Shown here piece by piece: positions 1 to 8,090 of a DNA stretch of 33,539 nucleotides (positions within the stretch are counted from its first letter, which is position 1; each line of letters begins with the position of its first letter). The position numbers and the translations under genes were made by a program. Under the pieces are notes generated by a model, which did no database searches, was not told the DNA's origin, and saw only the letters and a list, made by a program, of their open reading frames with translations. Source of the stretch: Elusimicrobiales bacterium (GTDB lineage: Bacteria > Elusimicrobiota > Elusimicrobia > Elusimicrobiales > UBA9959); NCBI GenBank assembly GCA_024681855.1, contig JAILAB010000022.1, positions 1 to 33,539 of the forward strand. Direction: 5' to 3'.

Positions 1-139
1 GGAAGATGGCGTAGACCGCATAGCGCAGGCTAAGGCTTTTCAGCAGCGGCTTATGGATGCGGGATTCCGAACTTATCTGCGCCTTGAAAAAGGTGCCGAT
101 ATATCTGCCGCGTGCGGCCAGCTTTCCGCTGGGAATTAG
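1..139 (+). CDS. rlmN: 23S rRNA (adenine2503-C2)-methyltransferase RlmN, C-terminal end only
   Basis: The window opens inside a gene; codons read from base 2 and end at TAG 137-139, giving 45 residues. The tail contains KAFQQRLMDAGF followed by DISAACGQL, which matches the characteristic C-terminus of RlmN (AFQ..L...G, then DI.AACGQL). RlmN is a radical-SAM enzyme that methylates C2 of A2503 in 23S rRNA and of A37 in some tRNAs. The conserved cysteine in AACGQL corresponds to the one that carries the methyl group during catalysis. The 4Fe-4S CxxxCxxC motif would lie upstream, outside the window. Identification rests on this short but distinctive tail. Confidence 0.85.
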   Translation, partial: EDGVDRIAQAKAFQQRLMDAGFRTYLRLEKGADISAACGQLSAGN

Positions 140-259
140 ATTCTATTATTGTAGTTTTTGGCTGTTCATGCCAATATCATTTATAGGTATGGAGCGGTAA
201 TGTTATTTTCTCCATTTTTCTTCTAATGTAAAACAAGAATTTTAGATCGGTTTCTTAAA

Positions 260-279
260 TGCGACAATACGGTGTCGCA
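260..279. promoter_or_regulatory. Inverted repeat (operator-like) overlapping a putative promoter
   Basis: TGCGACA and TGTCGCA form perfect 7-bp inverted arms with a 6-bp spacer. A TATACT box (289-294) lies 9 bp downstream, so the repeat covers the -35 position of a promoter for the gene at 316. This placement suits a repressor or activator site. A binding role is inference. Confidence 0.4.
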
Positions 280-315
280 ATGTTCTGTTATACTTTTGCT
301 AAAAGGAGAAAAAAA

Positions 316-999
316 ATGAACAGAACATATAATTTCCCTCAATTGTTAAAAATTACAGCAGTATTTTTCTTCATATATTCTTTTTTTGTTTTTCCGGCAG
401 CGGCGGCATCGCTGCGGCGCTTACCAGGGGCTGAGCGCTTTACATATTTAGATGCTCTCTCTTTTGACAAGAGGCAGACAGCAAGAATTGCTTCTGATTA
501 TTTATCAGAAGACGGGGCTTTTGGCATTGTTGAAATAGATGGCTGGGCTGAAGGCCATAATGATAATTCTTTGAATGGCATAATCAGCATATGGCTTTCC
601 ATGGGGCCTAGAGAAAAAAAGAGCAGGTTTAATCTGGAAAATCCATTGCCCGGCTGGAATGTTATGATTGTTCTTAAGCCAGGTCAAAGCCCTGAACAGA
701 CCGCAAAGGCTATTGCGTTATATATAAATTCTGATTTGGAGCGCCCATATTATGCCGAAGCATATTGTCATAAGGTTTTTATTTATTACCGCTCTTTCAT
801 TCAGGCAAGAAACATAAAGAAAAGCATAAGCCGTTCAAAATATTTTATGAATAAGAAATTTCCTGCGGTTCTTGCTGTGAGTTTTCCGCGAGGCATGAAA
901 ACTGGAAAAACAGCAGCGAAAAAAATGTCTGCGGATTTTATAACAGTGCATAGGAATATGAATGTGAATAAATTTGTGTCTGTTAGGAAGAATTATTAG
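316..999 (+). CDS. Exported protein of unknown function
   Basis: 227 residues from ATG 316. That start is preferred over upstream 259 because AAAGGAG lies just before it and the residues that follow form a signal peptide (hydrophobic stretch rich in Phe, then FPAAAAS). The mature part has no motif I recognise. It contains aromatic and charged residues and a basic C-terminal third rich in Lys and Arg. It is flanked by rlmN and the shikimate cluster, and nothing links it functionally to either. It has its own likely promoter (TATACT at 289-294) with an inverted repeat. A periplasmic or secreted location is inferred from the signal peptide only. Confidence 0.6.
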   Translation: MNRTYNFPQLLKITAVFFFIYSFFVFPAAAASLRRLPGAERFTYLDALSFDKRQTARIASDYLSEDGAFGIVEIDGWAEGHNDNSLNGIISIWLSMGPREKKSRFNLENPLPGWNVMIVLKPGQSPEQTAKAIALYINSDLERPYYAEAYCHKVFIYYRSFIQARNIKKSISRSKYFMNKKFPAVLAVSFPRGMKTGKTAAKKMSADFITVHRNMNVNKFVSVRKNY

Positions 1000-1062
1000 T
1001 TTTTCAATATGATTCGCTATTCCGTTTAATGGCTGGATATATATTTAATAAAATTATATTAT

Positions 1063-1317
1063 ATGGCTAATAAGGATCTTGAAACAGCGCGCCTGATGAT
1101 AGATGAAGCAGACAGACAGATTGTGGCTCTGCTTGTTCGCAGGTTTTCCATTGCTAAAAGCATGGCGGAACGAAAAATGAAACCGGAAATATATGATGCG
1201 GCAAGGGAAGCTGAGGTTCTGAAAAAAGCCAAAGCGGCTGCAGGCCAGGAGTATTCTTTAAATGTGGCGGCCGTCTATGGCGAAATTATAAAGCAGTCAA
1301 AAAAGGTTCAGGAATGA
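1063..1317 (+). CDS. Chorismate mutase, AroQ-type (all-helical), stand-alone
   Basis: 84 residues. It converts chorismate to prephenate, the first committed step to Phe and Tyr, in the cytoplasm. The AroQ-class pattern is visible: R..IDEADRQIVALLVRR near residues 10-27, the basic helix AKSMAERK, and the AREAEVLKKA segment (R..E) around residues 47-56. The size is that of a monofunctional bacterial AroQ-class mutase with no prephenate dehydratase or dehydrogenase fusion. Its 3' end overlaps the DAHP synthase start by 4 nt (ATGA), so the two are translationally coupled. In several bacteria an AroQ mutase associates with or is fused to DAHP synthase as its feedback sensor, and adjacency makes that plausible here. 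No clear ribosome binding site precedes the ATG; the upstream sequence is very AT-rich. Confidence 0.88.
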   Translation: MANKDLETARLMIDEADRQIVALLVRRFSIAKSMAERKMKPEIYDAAREAEVLKKAKAAAGQEYSLNVAAVYGEIIKQSKKVQE

Positions 1318-2276
1318 AAATACACTTCGGAAGAATGGCGGATGGCGGCACAAAAGCCGCAGTGAAAAATCTTATCAGCAAATCTTTTCCGGGCGCCAAA
1401 ATGGAATTTAAGGACAGCAGCATTGCTGTTACTGAATGCCGGCCCGAAACAGCTGCTGATTTTGTTCCGGCAGCGGAAGCCCTAGCCGGAGTTGCATGGG
1501 TTGAGATGGAATTAAAAGAAGAGTGTCCTCTTGCTGTTTCAGCTAAGAAGAAATCTCATTTCTTTGATTTTTCAAAAGGCCCCGTTTTTATTGCCGGGCC
1601 ATGTTCTGTTGACGATGAAGAAAGATATATAGCAGACGCAAAGGCTTTGAAAGAAGCCGGTGTGCACGCTTTGCGCGCTGCTCTGTTTAAGCCCCGTTCA
1701 TCGCCGTATGCCTTTCAGGGCATAGGTTTTGCAGGCTCTCAAATTATTATTAATGCCAGGAAAATTACAGGCCTGCCATTGGTTACAGAAGTTACTGATC
1801 CCAGGCAGATTGAGAAGCTTACAGAAATAACAGATGTTCTTCAGGTAGGGGCAAGGAATATGCGCTCTTATGAGCTGCTTAAAGAGGCTGGCCGCTCTAA
1901 GATGCCGGTATTGCTGAAAAGAACAGCCCGCGCTACTTTGCGGGAATGGTTCCTTTCCGCCGAATATCTTCTTAAATATGGCTGCCAGGAGCTTATTCTT
2001 TGCGAACGCGGCGACGGAATAGGATATGAGTTTCCTGTGAATCTGGATATGATGCGCACAGCAATGAAAGAGACAGGCTTGCCAATATTTGCAGATCCAT
2101 GCCATTCTGCAGAAAGCGCGGCTGCTGCCACAGATGCCGCAGTGAATGCTCTTGCCGTTGGCGCAAACGGACTGCTCGTTGAGGCTGAATTAAATCCTCA
2201 TCAGGCTAAGACTGACGGCAGGCATACTATGACCGTGCAGTCTCTTGCGGCTATCATAAAGAAAAGCAATTCCTGA
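1314..2276 (+). CDS. aroF: 3-deoxy-7-phosphoheptulonate (DAHP) synthase, class I-beta type
   Basis: 320 residues. It condenses phosphoenolpyruvate with erythrose 4-phosphate, the entry step of the shikimate pathway. Residues 1-75 resemble the ferredoxin-like regulatory domain of Thermotoga-type enzymes; the rest is the TIM barrel. Expected metal ligands are present: Cys97 in AGPCSV, His264 in DPCH, Glu290 in LLVEAE and Asp301 in TDG. The substrate motif FKPRSSPYAFQG (residues 125-136) is clear, as are LLKR (200-203) and LCERG (229-233). It is divergent: the usual RGGA before FKPR is RAAL, and the loop after CERG lacks the usual IRTFE. The KDO-8-P synthase alternative is less likely given the N-terminal domain and the aro neighbours. 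The gene starts inside the mutase stop. Confidence 0.88.
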   Translation: MKIHFGRMADGGTKAAVKNLISKSFPGAKMEFKDSSIAVTECRPETAADFVPAAEALAGVAWVEMELKEECPLAVSAKKKSHFFDFSKGPVFIAGPCSVDDEERYIADAKALKEAGVHALRAALFKPRSSPYAFQGIGFAGSQIIINARKITGLPLVTEVTDPRQIEKLTEITDVLQVGARNMRSYELLKEAGRSKMPVLLKRTARATLREWFLSAEYLLKYGCQELILCERGDGIGYEFPVNLDMMRTAMKETGLPIFADPCHSAESAAAATDAAVNALAVGANGLLVEAELNPHQAKTDGRHTMTVQSLAAIIKKSNS

Positions 2277-2280
2277 TTTT

Positions 2281-3294
2281 ATGTCCGCATTTCGCTTTGC
2301 GCTACTGGGAAATCCTGTATCTAAGTCAAAGTCTCCATTTATTTTCAGCCTTTTTTCAAAATTAACTGGAATGCATTTGGAGTATGGGCTTTTTTCTTGC
2401 GATGAGCGTAATCTTTTTTCAGTTATAAAAAAACTTTATTTGGATGGATATAGCGGTTTTAATGTTACCTTGCCCCATAAGACAGCTGTTTTTTCCTTAA
2501 TTCAGGATAAGCTGCCTGAGGCTTCCTGCGGCGCATTGAATTGCGTGCGATTCATAAGAAATGATGGCGGCATGATTTGCGCAGGCTCTTTATCCTATTT
2601 GTCTTCAGAAATTGCGCAAGGCTCAAACACGGATGCTGCCGCATTTCTATGGGCTTTAAAGGAAAAAATTGCCGGCTCAGGCAAATCTTGTTCGGCAAAA
2701 GCTGTGCCATGGCACGAAGATTCTTTTTTTGATGAGGAAAAGAATTTTCTTTCTGGAAAAAGCGCATTGATTTTTGGCACCGGCGGGGCAGCGCGGGCCT
2801 CTGCCTGGGCTTTTGGCAAAACAGGCTTTGGAAAGGTTTTCTTTTGCGGGCGCAGCATAAAAAAAGCTGAGAGCTTGGCTGTTTTTTTTCGGAAAATATT
2901 TCCTAAGACTGTTTTTTCATCATGCGAATTTCCCGCAGATGGCATTTTTTCAATTTTTTCGGAAAGTGCCTGCAATAAAGTCTTTTCTTCGGCTGATGTG
3001 ATAGTGAATGCAACTCCGCTTGGCATGTATGGCGATGACAATGCTCCGCAAAATTTCGCATGCGCAGGTAAACAAAATAATTTCAAGCTTGTTGCGGACT
3101 GGCCCTACCGCAGTGGCGGAACCTCTTTTGCAAAAGCAGCTGAGGAATGCGGAGCTTTTATTATTTCCGGACAGGAGCTGCTTATGCGGCAGGCAGTCCT
3201 TAGCTTGCGTTTTTGGACTGGCATGCCTGAAGACATTGTTTCTTTTGCGCGGAGGGCTATTGAAATGGCCAGGCAGGAAGGGGGATTTTTCTGA
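2281..3294 (+). CDS. aroE: Shikimate dehydrogenase
   Basis: 337 residues. It reduces 3-dehydroshikimate to shikimate with NADPH. The shikimate pocket is seen as NPVSKSKSP (residues 11-19), NVTLPHK with catalytic Lys67, GALN (84-87) and SNTD with Asp118. The nucleotide-binding loop is GTGGAAR (166-172), followed by the NATPLGMY motif (243-250) and SGQELL near residue 300. It is longer than the usual 270-290 residues. The extra length lies in two insertions, about residues 91-114 and 135-157, both around the substrate domain junction. The stop overlaps the aroC start by one base (TGATG). It sits 4 bp after the DAHP synthase stop with little Shine-Dalgarno, which suggests coupled translation. 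Confidence 0.92.
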   Translation: MSAFRFALLGNPVSKSKSPFIFSLFSKLTGMHLEYGLFSCDERNLFSVIKKLYLDGYSGFNVTLPHKTAVFSLIQDKLPEASCGALNCVRFIRNDGGMICAGSLSYLSSEIAQGSNTDAAAFLWALKEKIAGSGKSCSAKAVPWHEDSFFDEEKNFLSGKSALIFGTGGAARASAWAFGKTGFGKVFFCGRSIKKAESLAVFFRKIFPKTVFSSCEFPADGIFSIFSESACNKVFSSADVIVNATPLGMYGDDNAPQNFACAGKQNNFKLVADWPYRSGGTSFAKAAEECGAFIISGQELLMRQAVLSLRFWTGMPEDIVSFARRAIEMARQEGGFF

Positions 3295-4295
3295 TGCTGA
3301 AATATCTTACTGCCGGGGAATCTCATGGCAAACTCATAACAGGCATATTGGATGGCTTTCCTGCAGGAGTGAGTATTCCTAAAGAATTTATATGCGGACA
3401 GCTTAGGCGCAGAAGGCTTGCTCTTGGCCGGAGCCCTCGCCAGAAATCTGAAAGCGATGACATTATTATAACTGGCGGCTGGCACAATGGCTGCACTACA
3501 GGCGCGCCCATAGGAGTGCTGCTTCGCAATGCTGTGCGGAATAAGCCGAAGCCATCTGGCGTGCTAAGGACATGCCATGCAGATTATGGCGGAATGGTTA
3601 AATACGGCCTGGAAGATGCCGGGCTTGTGCGGGAACGCGCTAGCGCAAGGGAAACAGCTGCCCGCATGGCATTGTTTTCTTTTCCGGTTTTTTTGTGCAA
3701 TGAGCTGGGGATTAATTTTTCTTCTTGTGTCTATTCGCTGGGGGGCCGGGAGATTTCTTCTCCGGAGGAGGCAGAAAAAATCATTGCCGCTGCGCAGGCT
3801 GCCGGTGATACCGCCGGGGGAAGCTTCCGGCTGGAAATATCCGGAGTTCCGGCTGGCCTGGGCTCTTATGCCCAGGGAAGCCGCCGCATGTTCTCCGCGC
3901 TTGCCGCGGAGCTGGCCGCCATTCCTGCCGTGAAATCCGTTAGCTGCGGAGTGCCGGATCTGGCGGCCATGCCAGGCACCGCCATGGCTGCGGCGCCTGG
4001 CTCATGCGGCGGCATTGACGGAGGAATAAGCTCTGGGGACAACATTCTGCTGCATTGCTCCGTAAAGCCCGTGCCGGGGACTAAAACCGCCGTGCCCGCT
4101 CGGGATTTAAATGCCGGACAGATAGTTTCTTCATCTTCTTCCACATCAGACATAACAGCAGTTTATGCAGCTGCCGTAATAGCCGAAGGCGCAGCCGCAT
4201 TCGTGATAGCGGATTTAATTTTGGAAAAATTTGGCGGAGACTCTTTTGCGGAGCTGTCCGGGAGGCTGGCCCAATGGCGGAAAGAGATTCGCTGA
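3294..4295 (+). CDS. aroC: Chorismate synthase, short divergent form
   Basis: 333 residues, against about 360-390 usually. It converts EPSP to chorismate using reduced FMN. Visible signatures are GESHG with His11 near the N-terminus, LRRRRLALGRSPRQKSESD (the GRG.RM..E.D region), CHADYGG with the second conserved His, and RASARETAARM. It is clearly of this family but unusual. The glycine-rich DYRGGGR stretch reads as EDAGLVRER. The C-terminal GRHDP...R segment that contacts flavin and substrate is SSTSDI...A, so its Arg, His and second Arg are absent. A good ribosome site (GGAAGGGGG) lies 10 nt before the ATG. The 3' end overlaps aroK by 22 nt. The operon context strongly supports the function. 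Confidence 0.87.
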   Translation: MLKYLTAGESHGKLITGILDGFPAGVSIPKEFICGQLRRRRLALGRSPRQKSESDDIIITGGWHNGCTTGAPIGVLLRNAVRNKPKPSGVLRTCHADYGGMVKYGLEDAGLVRERASARETAARMALFSFPVFLCNELGINFSSCVYSLGGREISSPEEAEKIIAAAQAAGDTAGGSFRLEISGVPAGLGSYAQGSRRMFSALAAELAAIPAVKSVSCGVPDLAAMPGTAMAAAPGSCGGIDGGISSGDNILLHCSVKPVPGTKTAVPARDLNAGQIVSSSSSTSDITAVYAAAVIAEGAAAFVIADLILEKFGGDSFAELSGRLAQWRKEIR

Positions 4296-4936
4296 AAGCT
4301 TTTCATTCAGCCCCTGCGCATGCCATAAGCGGAGTAAAAAATATCCCTGATAAAATCTTTTTATGCGGCTTTATGGGGGCAGGCAAAAGCACTGTCGGCC
4401 GTATTCTTGCCGGCCTGCTCGGGTATGCTTTTGCGGATACCGATGCCGAAATAGAGCTAGAAGCCGGCATGAAAATATCGGAGCTGGTTGAGGCAGAAGG
4501 TTTTGCCTGTTTTCGGCTACTGGAGCGCAGGCTTTTCCGCAGGCTTGCGGCGGAACGCAGTTTTCCCGGCTTTTCCGGCATAGTTATCTCATGCGGCGGC
4601 GGCATTTATCCGGTGGCGCAGTTGCGCTCTTCTTTTAAAAAGGGCATAAGCATTTTTATTGACGTGCCGGAAGATATTCTTTTTCGCCGCCTGAGGCTTT
4701 CCGCTGAACAGCTTAGCCGCCCTAAGCTGCGTATTCCGAATAAATTTGGAATGCTGCCTCAATGTTCTGATTCTTCCAGCAGCCTAAAGAAAAAAATAAG
4801 CAGTCTGCTTGCCCGCCGCAGGCAATATTATATGCGCTGTTCTGCCGTTTTTAAGGCTGGGGACAGCTCTGCTGTTAATATTGCGGAAGATCTTGCTTCC
4901 TTGTTATCCGATGCCTCAAGGTATATAGCAAAATGA
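4274..4936 (+). CDS. aroK: Shikimate kinase
   Basis: 220 residues. It phosphorylates shikimate at the 3-hydroxyl with ATP. The P-loop is GFMGAGKST (32-40), the shikimate- and Mg-binding DTD is at 55-57, the FR motif is at 80-81, the GGG of the substrate site is at 108-110, and a lid-region RP occurs in LSRPK. About 28 residues precede the first beta strand, longer than usual. The start is nevertheless supported by GGGAGG at 4260-4265, eight bases before the ATG and inside the end of aroC. The usual GE in GE..FR is GF here. The C-terminal half is also longer than the typical 170-residue enzyme, with a Ser/Lys-rich segment in the lid region. Confidence 0.9.
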   Translation: MAERDSLKAFHSAPAHAISGVKNIPDKIFLCGFMGAGKSTVGRILAGLLGYAFADTDAEIELEAGMKISELVEAEGFACFRLLERRLFRRLAAERSFPGFSGIVISCGGGIYPVAQLRSSFKKGISIFIDVPEDILFRRLRLSAEQLSRPKLRIPNKFGMLPQCSDSSSSLKKKISSLLARRRQYYMRCSAVFKAGDSSAVNIAEDLASLLSDASRYIAK

Positions 4937-4946
4937 GGAGATGAAA

Positions 4947-6059
4947 ATGGGACAGATTAATGAATTTTCAATTCCTTTTCGTGCTGCGTTCCCTAGCGTA
5001 ATGAAAGGCGTATGCGGTCAGGGCATGGAAAATCCTCTTGGAGATAACTCATTGCTTGCCATGGCTGGCAAAGTCTGTTTTATTACTGAGAAAAATCCCC
5101 CTGCGTCATTTGAATCAATAATAGACCGCCTTTTCCCTATTCCTAAAGAGAAGCTGTATTATCGTCTTCCTGTTTCCGAAAAGGCAAAGAGCCTTGCGGA
5201 AACGGAAAAACTATGCTCTTTCCTGTATGAGCACGGTTTCTCAAGAAATTCAATTATAGCTGCTTGCGGCGGCGGCGCAGTGACAGATGCCGCAGGATTT
5301 GCCGCATCCGTATATATGCGCGGCATACGCTGGATAAGCGTGCCTACTACTTTCCTGGGGCAGATTGATGCCGGAATAGGGGGGAAGACAGCCGTTAACC
5401 TTGCTTCCAGTAAAAACATAATAGGCTCTTTCTGGCAGCCATCGGCTTTAGTGCTGGAAGCAGATTTTCTTGCCAGCCTTCCTAAGGAAACTTTGAGAAG
5501 CGGTGCTGGCGAATTGGTTAAATACGCTCTGCTTATGCAGCCAGCGGAAAGCAGGACGATACAGGATGCCTTGCCTGGCGTTCTTTCGGGAGATCTTGCC
5601 AAGCTTATGCTGTGCGTGTCCGTTTGCGCTAATATGAAAATGCGCCTTATCTCAAAAGATGAGAGGGATCAGTATGCGCTGCGCGAAAAGCTTAATTTGG
5701 GCCATACGGCAGGACATGCATTTGAGGCTATGTCAAATGGAAGACTCCCTCACGGAGAGGCTGTCGCGCATGGCTTGAAATATGCCATTATATTGTCTAA
5801 GGAACTGGAAAAAATTAATGAAATGAGCGCAGATGCGATGCTTGGCCTTGTCGCAATGCTTGACCTTGCAAATCTTGATTTTTTAGGAAATGATGAAGCT
5901 TCATTTAGTTCCTTTTTAAAGCTTGTTTCGCATGATAAAAAGAACATAAAGGCAGAAAACCGCTTTATTCTTCCAAAAGATTTCGGCATTGCCGAGCCAA
6001 TGGAAAATATTCCTGAAAGCATTTTGAGAATAGCTTATGACAGAATGCTTGGCTTCTGA
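4947..6059 (+). CDS. aroB: 3-dehydroquinate synthase
   Basis: 370 residues from ATG 4947. An ATG also exists at 4941, but the ribosome site GAGGAG occupies 4935-4940, so only the second start has proper spacing (6 nt). It converts DAHP to 3-dehydroquinate with NAD+ and a divalent metal. The NAD-binding CGGGAVTDAAGFAAS segment, the MRG...VPTTFLGQIDAG stretch, GGKTAVN, the GELVKYALL motif and the metal ligand histidines in LGHTAGHAFE and LPHGEAV are all present. It lies 10 bp after aroK and is the last of the tightly packed aro genes. Confidence 0.93.
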   Translation: MGQINEFSIPFRAAFPSVMKGVCGQGMENPLGDNSLLAMAGKVCFITEKNPPASFESIIDRLFPIPKEKLYYRLPVSEKAKSLAETEKLCSFLYEHGFSRNSIIAACGGGAVTDAAGFAASVYMRGIRWISVPTTFLGQIDAGIGGKTAVNLASSKNIIGSFWQPSALVLEADFLASLPKETLRSGAGELVKYALLMQPAESRTIQDALPGVLSGDLAKLMLCVSVCANMKMRLISKDERDQYALREKLNLGHTAGHAFEAMSNGRLPHGEAVAHGLKYAIILSKELEKINEMSADAMLGLVAMLDLANLDFLGNDEASFSSFLKLVSHDKKNIKAENRFILPKDFGIAEPMENIPESILRIAYDRMLGF

Positions 6060-6105
6060 TTTTTCTGCCTGTTCTTGATTTTTTCAAGCAGCGAATTTCT
6101 TTTTA

Positions 6106-6111
6106 TATAAT
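6106..6111 (+). promoter_or_regulatory. Putative -10 box (TATAAT) for aroQ, very short leader
   Basis: A consensus TATAAT lies 16 bp before the aroQ ATG, in the 68-bp gap after aroB. A start point about 7 bp downstream would leave a leader of roughly 10 nt, and no Shine-Dalgarno sequence is seen. No convincing -35 hexamer was found. A small hairpin (CTTGA...TCAAG, about 6075-6089) lies upstream. aroQ may therefore be transcribed separately from the preceding aro genes. Confidence 0.35.
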
Positions 6112-6127
6112 GAATTTAAAATAAATT

Positions 6128-6568
6128 ATGAACATTCTTGTTATGCATGGCCCTAATCTGCATCTGCTAGGCAGAAGAAAGCCTGAAATATATGGCAAGC
6201 TGACGCTTGAGCAAATAAATGAAGCAATAAGGGCAGAAGCATTGTCTCTCGGTTTTGGCATAAGGATCTTCCAGAGCAATCATGAGGGCGGGATAATAGA
6301 TATTCTCACTGATAATGCGTCATGGGCCAATGCCTTGATAATTAATCCGGCTGCATACACTCATTACAGCTATGCCATAAGGGAGGCCATAGAAGCGCTT
6401 GGCATTCCTGCCGTTGAAGTGCATTTGAGCGACATAAGCAAAAGAGAGCCTTTTAGAAGAGTATCCGTTATTTTGCCGGTTTGCGAAAAGCAGATAAAAG
6501 GCAAAGGCCTAGGTTCTTATATTGAGGCGCTCCATTATTTTCATACAAAAGCTTCATCAAAAATTTAG
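6128..6568 (+). CDS. aroQ: 3-dehydroquinate dehydratase, type II
   Basis: 146 residues, the usual length for the dodecameric type II enzyme. It dehydrates 3-dehydroquinate to 3-dehydroshikimate. Family motifs are clear: GPNLHLLGRRKPEIYG with the catalytic Tyr near residue 22, QSNHEGGIID, the NPAAYTHYS substrate loop with catalytic His, and VEVHLSDISKREPFR. The usual NPGAYTH has Ala for Gly. Unrelated type I enzymes (AroD) can be excluded. It is transcribed with the aro cluster but separated by 68 bp. The aroQ symbol here means dehydroquinase, not the AroQ-class mutase at 1063. Confidence 0.93.
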   Translation: MNILVMHGPNLHLLGRRKPEIYGKLTLEQINEAIRAEALSLGFGIRIFQSNHEGGIIDILTDNASWANALIINPAAYTHYSYAIREAIEALGIPAVEVHLSDISKREPFRRVSVILPVCEKQIKGKGLGSYIEALHYFHTKASSKI

Positions 6569-6696
6569 TTTTAAATATGATCAGGTATTCGCTGCTAATA
6601 TTTCCCGCAATGACGCATTATGTTTTTGCCAACAATGCTTATGCATAACAGAGCCTTTTATAATATGACAGATGTTTTCATTTATGATTTGTTTTA

Positions 6697-8016
6697 TTGT
6701 GTCAGGCAGTATGCCTTAAAAATGCCATGATAGAATATGCTCCTCCGCCGGATAAATCCATAAGCATAAGAGCTGTTCTTTTGGCTGCTTTTGCTAAAGG
6801 GAGAAGCCGGATAAGGCATTGTCTTAAATGCGAAGACACGGCAGCCGCAATTTCCTGCATTAAAGCCTTGGGCGCTTCCGTAGCTGAATATGAAGATTAT
6901 ATTGAAATAGAAGGCGGCAATATTCATTCGCCAGACCAGCCGCTGTTCTGCGGATCATCAGGCAGCGTGGCAAGGTTTTTGTGCGGCTTGCTCTCTGGCA
7001 GCGGCATTGAAGCCGTGCTTTGCGGGAGCAGCCAGCTTTCGCGCAGGCCTATGGCAAGGATAACAGCCCCGCTACGCCTTATGGGGGCCGATATAACAGG
7101 CGATGCCCTTCCATTGCGCATTGCTCCTGCTCTTTTGCATGGCATTGAGTATAAAATGCCCATATCCAGCGCTCAGGTTAAGACAGCTCTCCTTTTCGCT
7201 GGAATGAATGCTTCCGGCAGCACAATAGTTAAGGAAAAATATCTTAGCCGGGACCATGGAGAAAATATCTTGGAACAGTTCTCAGTGCCTGTTGAAAAAG
7301 AATATCCATGCGGCGGGCAGGGCAGTGACGGAACTTATTATTCTGTCAGAATCACAAGCCATGCGCTTAAGCCTTGCGAAATAACCGTTCCTGGAGATTT
7401 CTCGTCAGCAGCATTCTTCATTGCCGGAGCGCAGCTTTCAGGCATGGACATTCGCATAAATTCAGTAGGGCTGAATAAGACCAGGACAGGCATGCTTGAA
7501 GTTTTAAAAAGGGCGGGGGCGGAGATTTCTGCGGAAATATGTTCCGGCGAAGATTCCGAAACCTCCTGTGAGCCGCATGGCGCGCTGACATTCAGGCCGG
7601 CTGCTTTGCGGCCAATTTATGTTCGGGAATCTGAAATACCAAAATTGATTGACGAGATCCCCGCATTGTCCGTGATTGCCGCCTCTATCCCTGGGGAATC
7701 GGTCTTTTGCGGCATTGGCGAATTGCGCTATAAGGAAACGGATAGAATTGTCGCCATAATGGACATTGCCGCAAAAATGGGGGCGTCGGCGGAATGCCGC
7801 GGCGATGACCTGCATATAACCGGTATAGGAAAATTGCCTGACGGCCATAGAATAATTGATTGCCGCGGCGATCATCGCGTGGCAATGGCTGCCGCTGCAG
7901 GCAGCCTGGCATGCCATGGCATGGCCCTGAAAGGCGCTGCCTGCGCGGCAAAGTCATATCCGGGATTCTTTAATGATTTTCAGAAAATCTTTGGCAAGCT
8001 TATTCTTATGGAATGA
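6697..8016 (+). CDS. aroA: 3-phosphoshikimate 1-carboxyvinyltransferase (EPSP synthase)
   Basis: About 430-439 residues. It transfers enolpyruvate from PEP to shikimate-3-phosphate. Motifs in order: PPDKSISIR, GSSGSVARFL (the GNSGT region), SSQLSRRPMARI, SSAQVKTALLFAG, SRDHGEN, VPGDFSSAAFF, NKTRTGMLEVLKRAGA, the active-site IDEIPALSV, ELRYKETDRI and GDHRVAMA. The start is uncertain. TTG 6697 gives an N-terminus of about 17 residues before PPDKS, as in homologues. ATG 6727 leaves only about seven. Neither has a Shine-Dalgarno sequence. A TATAAT at 6659-6664 may drive it. It completes the set of seven shikimate-pathway enzymes and is the last gene of the cluster. Confidence 0.93.
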   Translation: MCQAVCLKNAMIEYAPPPDKSISIRAVLLAAFAKGRSRIRHCLKCEDTAAAISCIKALGASVAEYEDYIEIEGGNIHSPDQPLFCGSSGSVARFLCGLLSGSGIEAVLCGSSQLSRRPMARITAPLRLMGADITGDALPLRIAPALLHGIEYKMPISSAQVKTALLFAGMNASGSTIVKEKYLSRDHGENILEQFSVPVEKEYPCGGQGSDGTYYSVRITSHALKPCEITVPGDFSSAAFFIAGAQLSGMDIRINSVGLNKTRTGMLEVLKRAGAEISAEICSGEDSETSCEPHGALTFRPAALRPIYVRESEIPKLIDEIPALSVIAASIPGESVFCGIGELRYKETDRIVAIMDIAAKMGASAECRGDDLHITGIGKLPDGHRIIDCRGDHRVAMAAAAGSLACHGMALKGAACAAKSYPGFFNDFQKIFGKLILME

Positions 8017-8090
8017 GCAGGCACGGGGTTCCTCTCTTTCCCGTAGGAGAAAAACTGTCTAAGAATTTGCTGCGCCTGTTATAAGCGCTT

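Noticed and set aside
3577-3933. Alternative-frame ORF within aroC
   Set aside because: Overlaps a motif-bearing aroC in the same region and has no independent start signal.
4941-4946. ATG 4941 as the aroB start
   Set aside because: The GAGGAG ribosome site directly abuts it, leaving no spacing; ATG 4947 has 6 nt.
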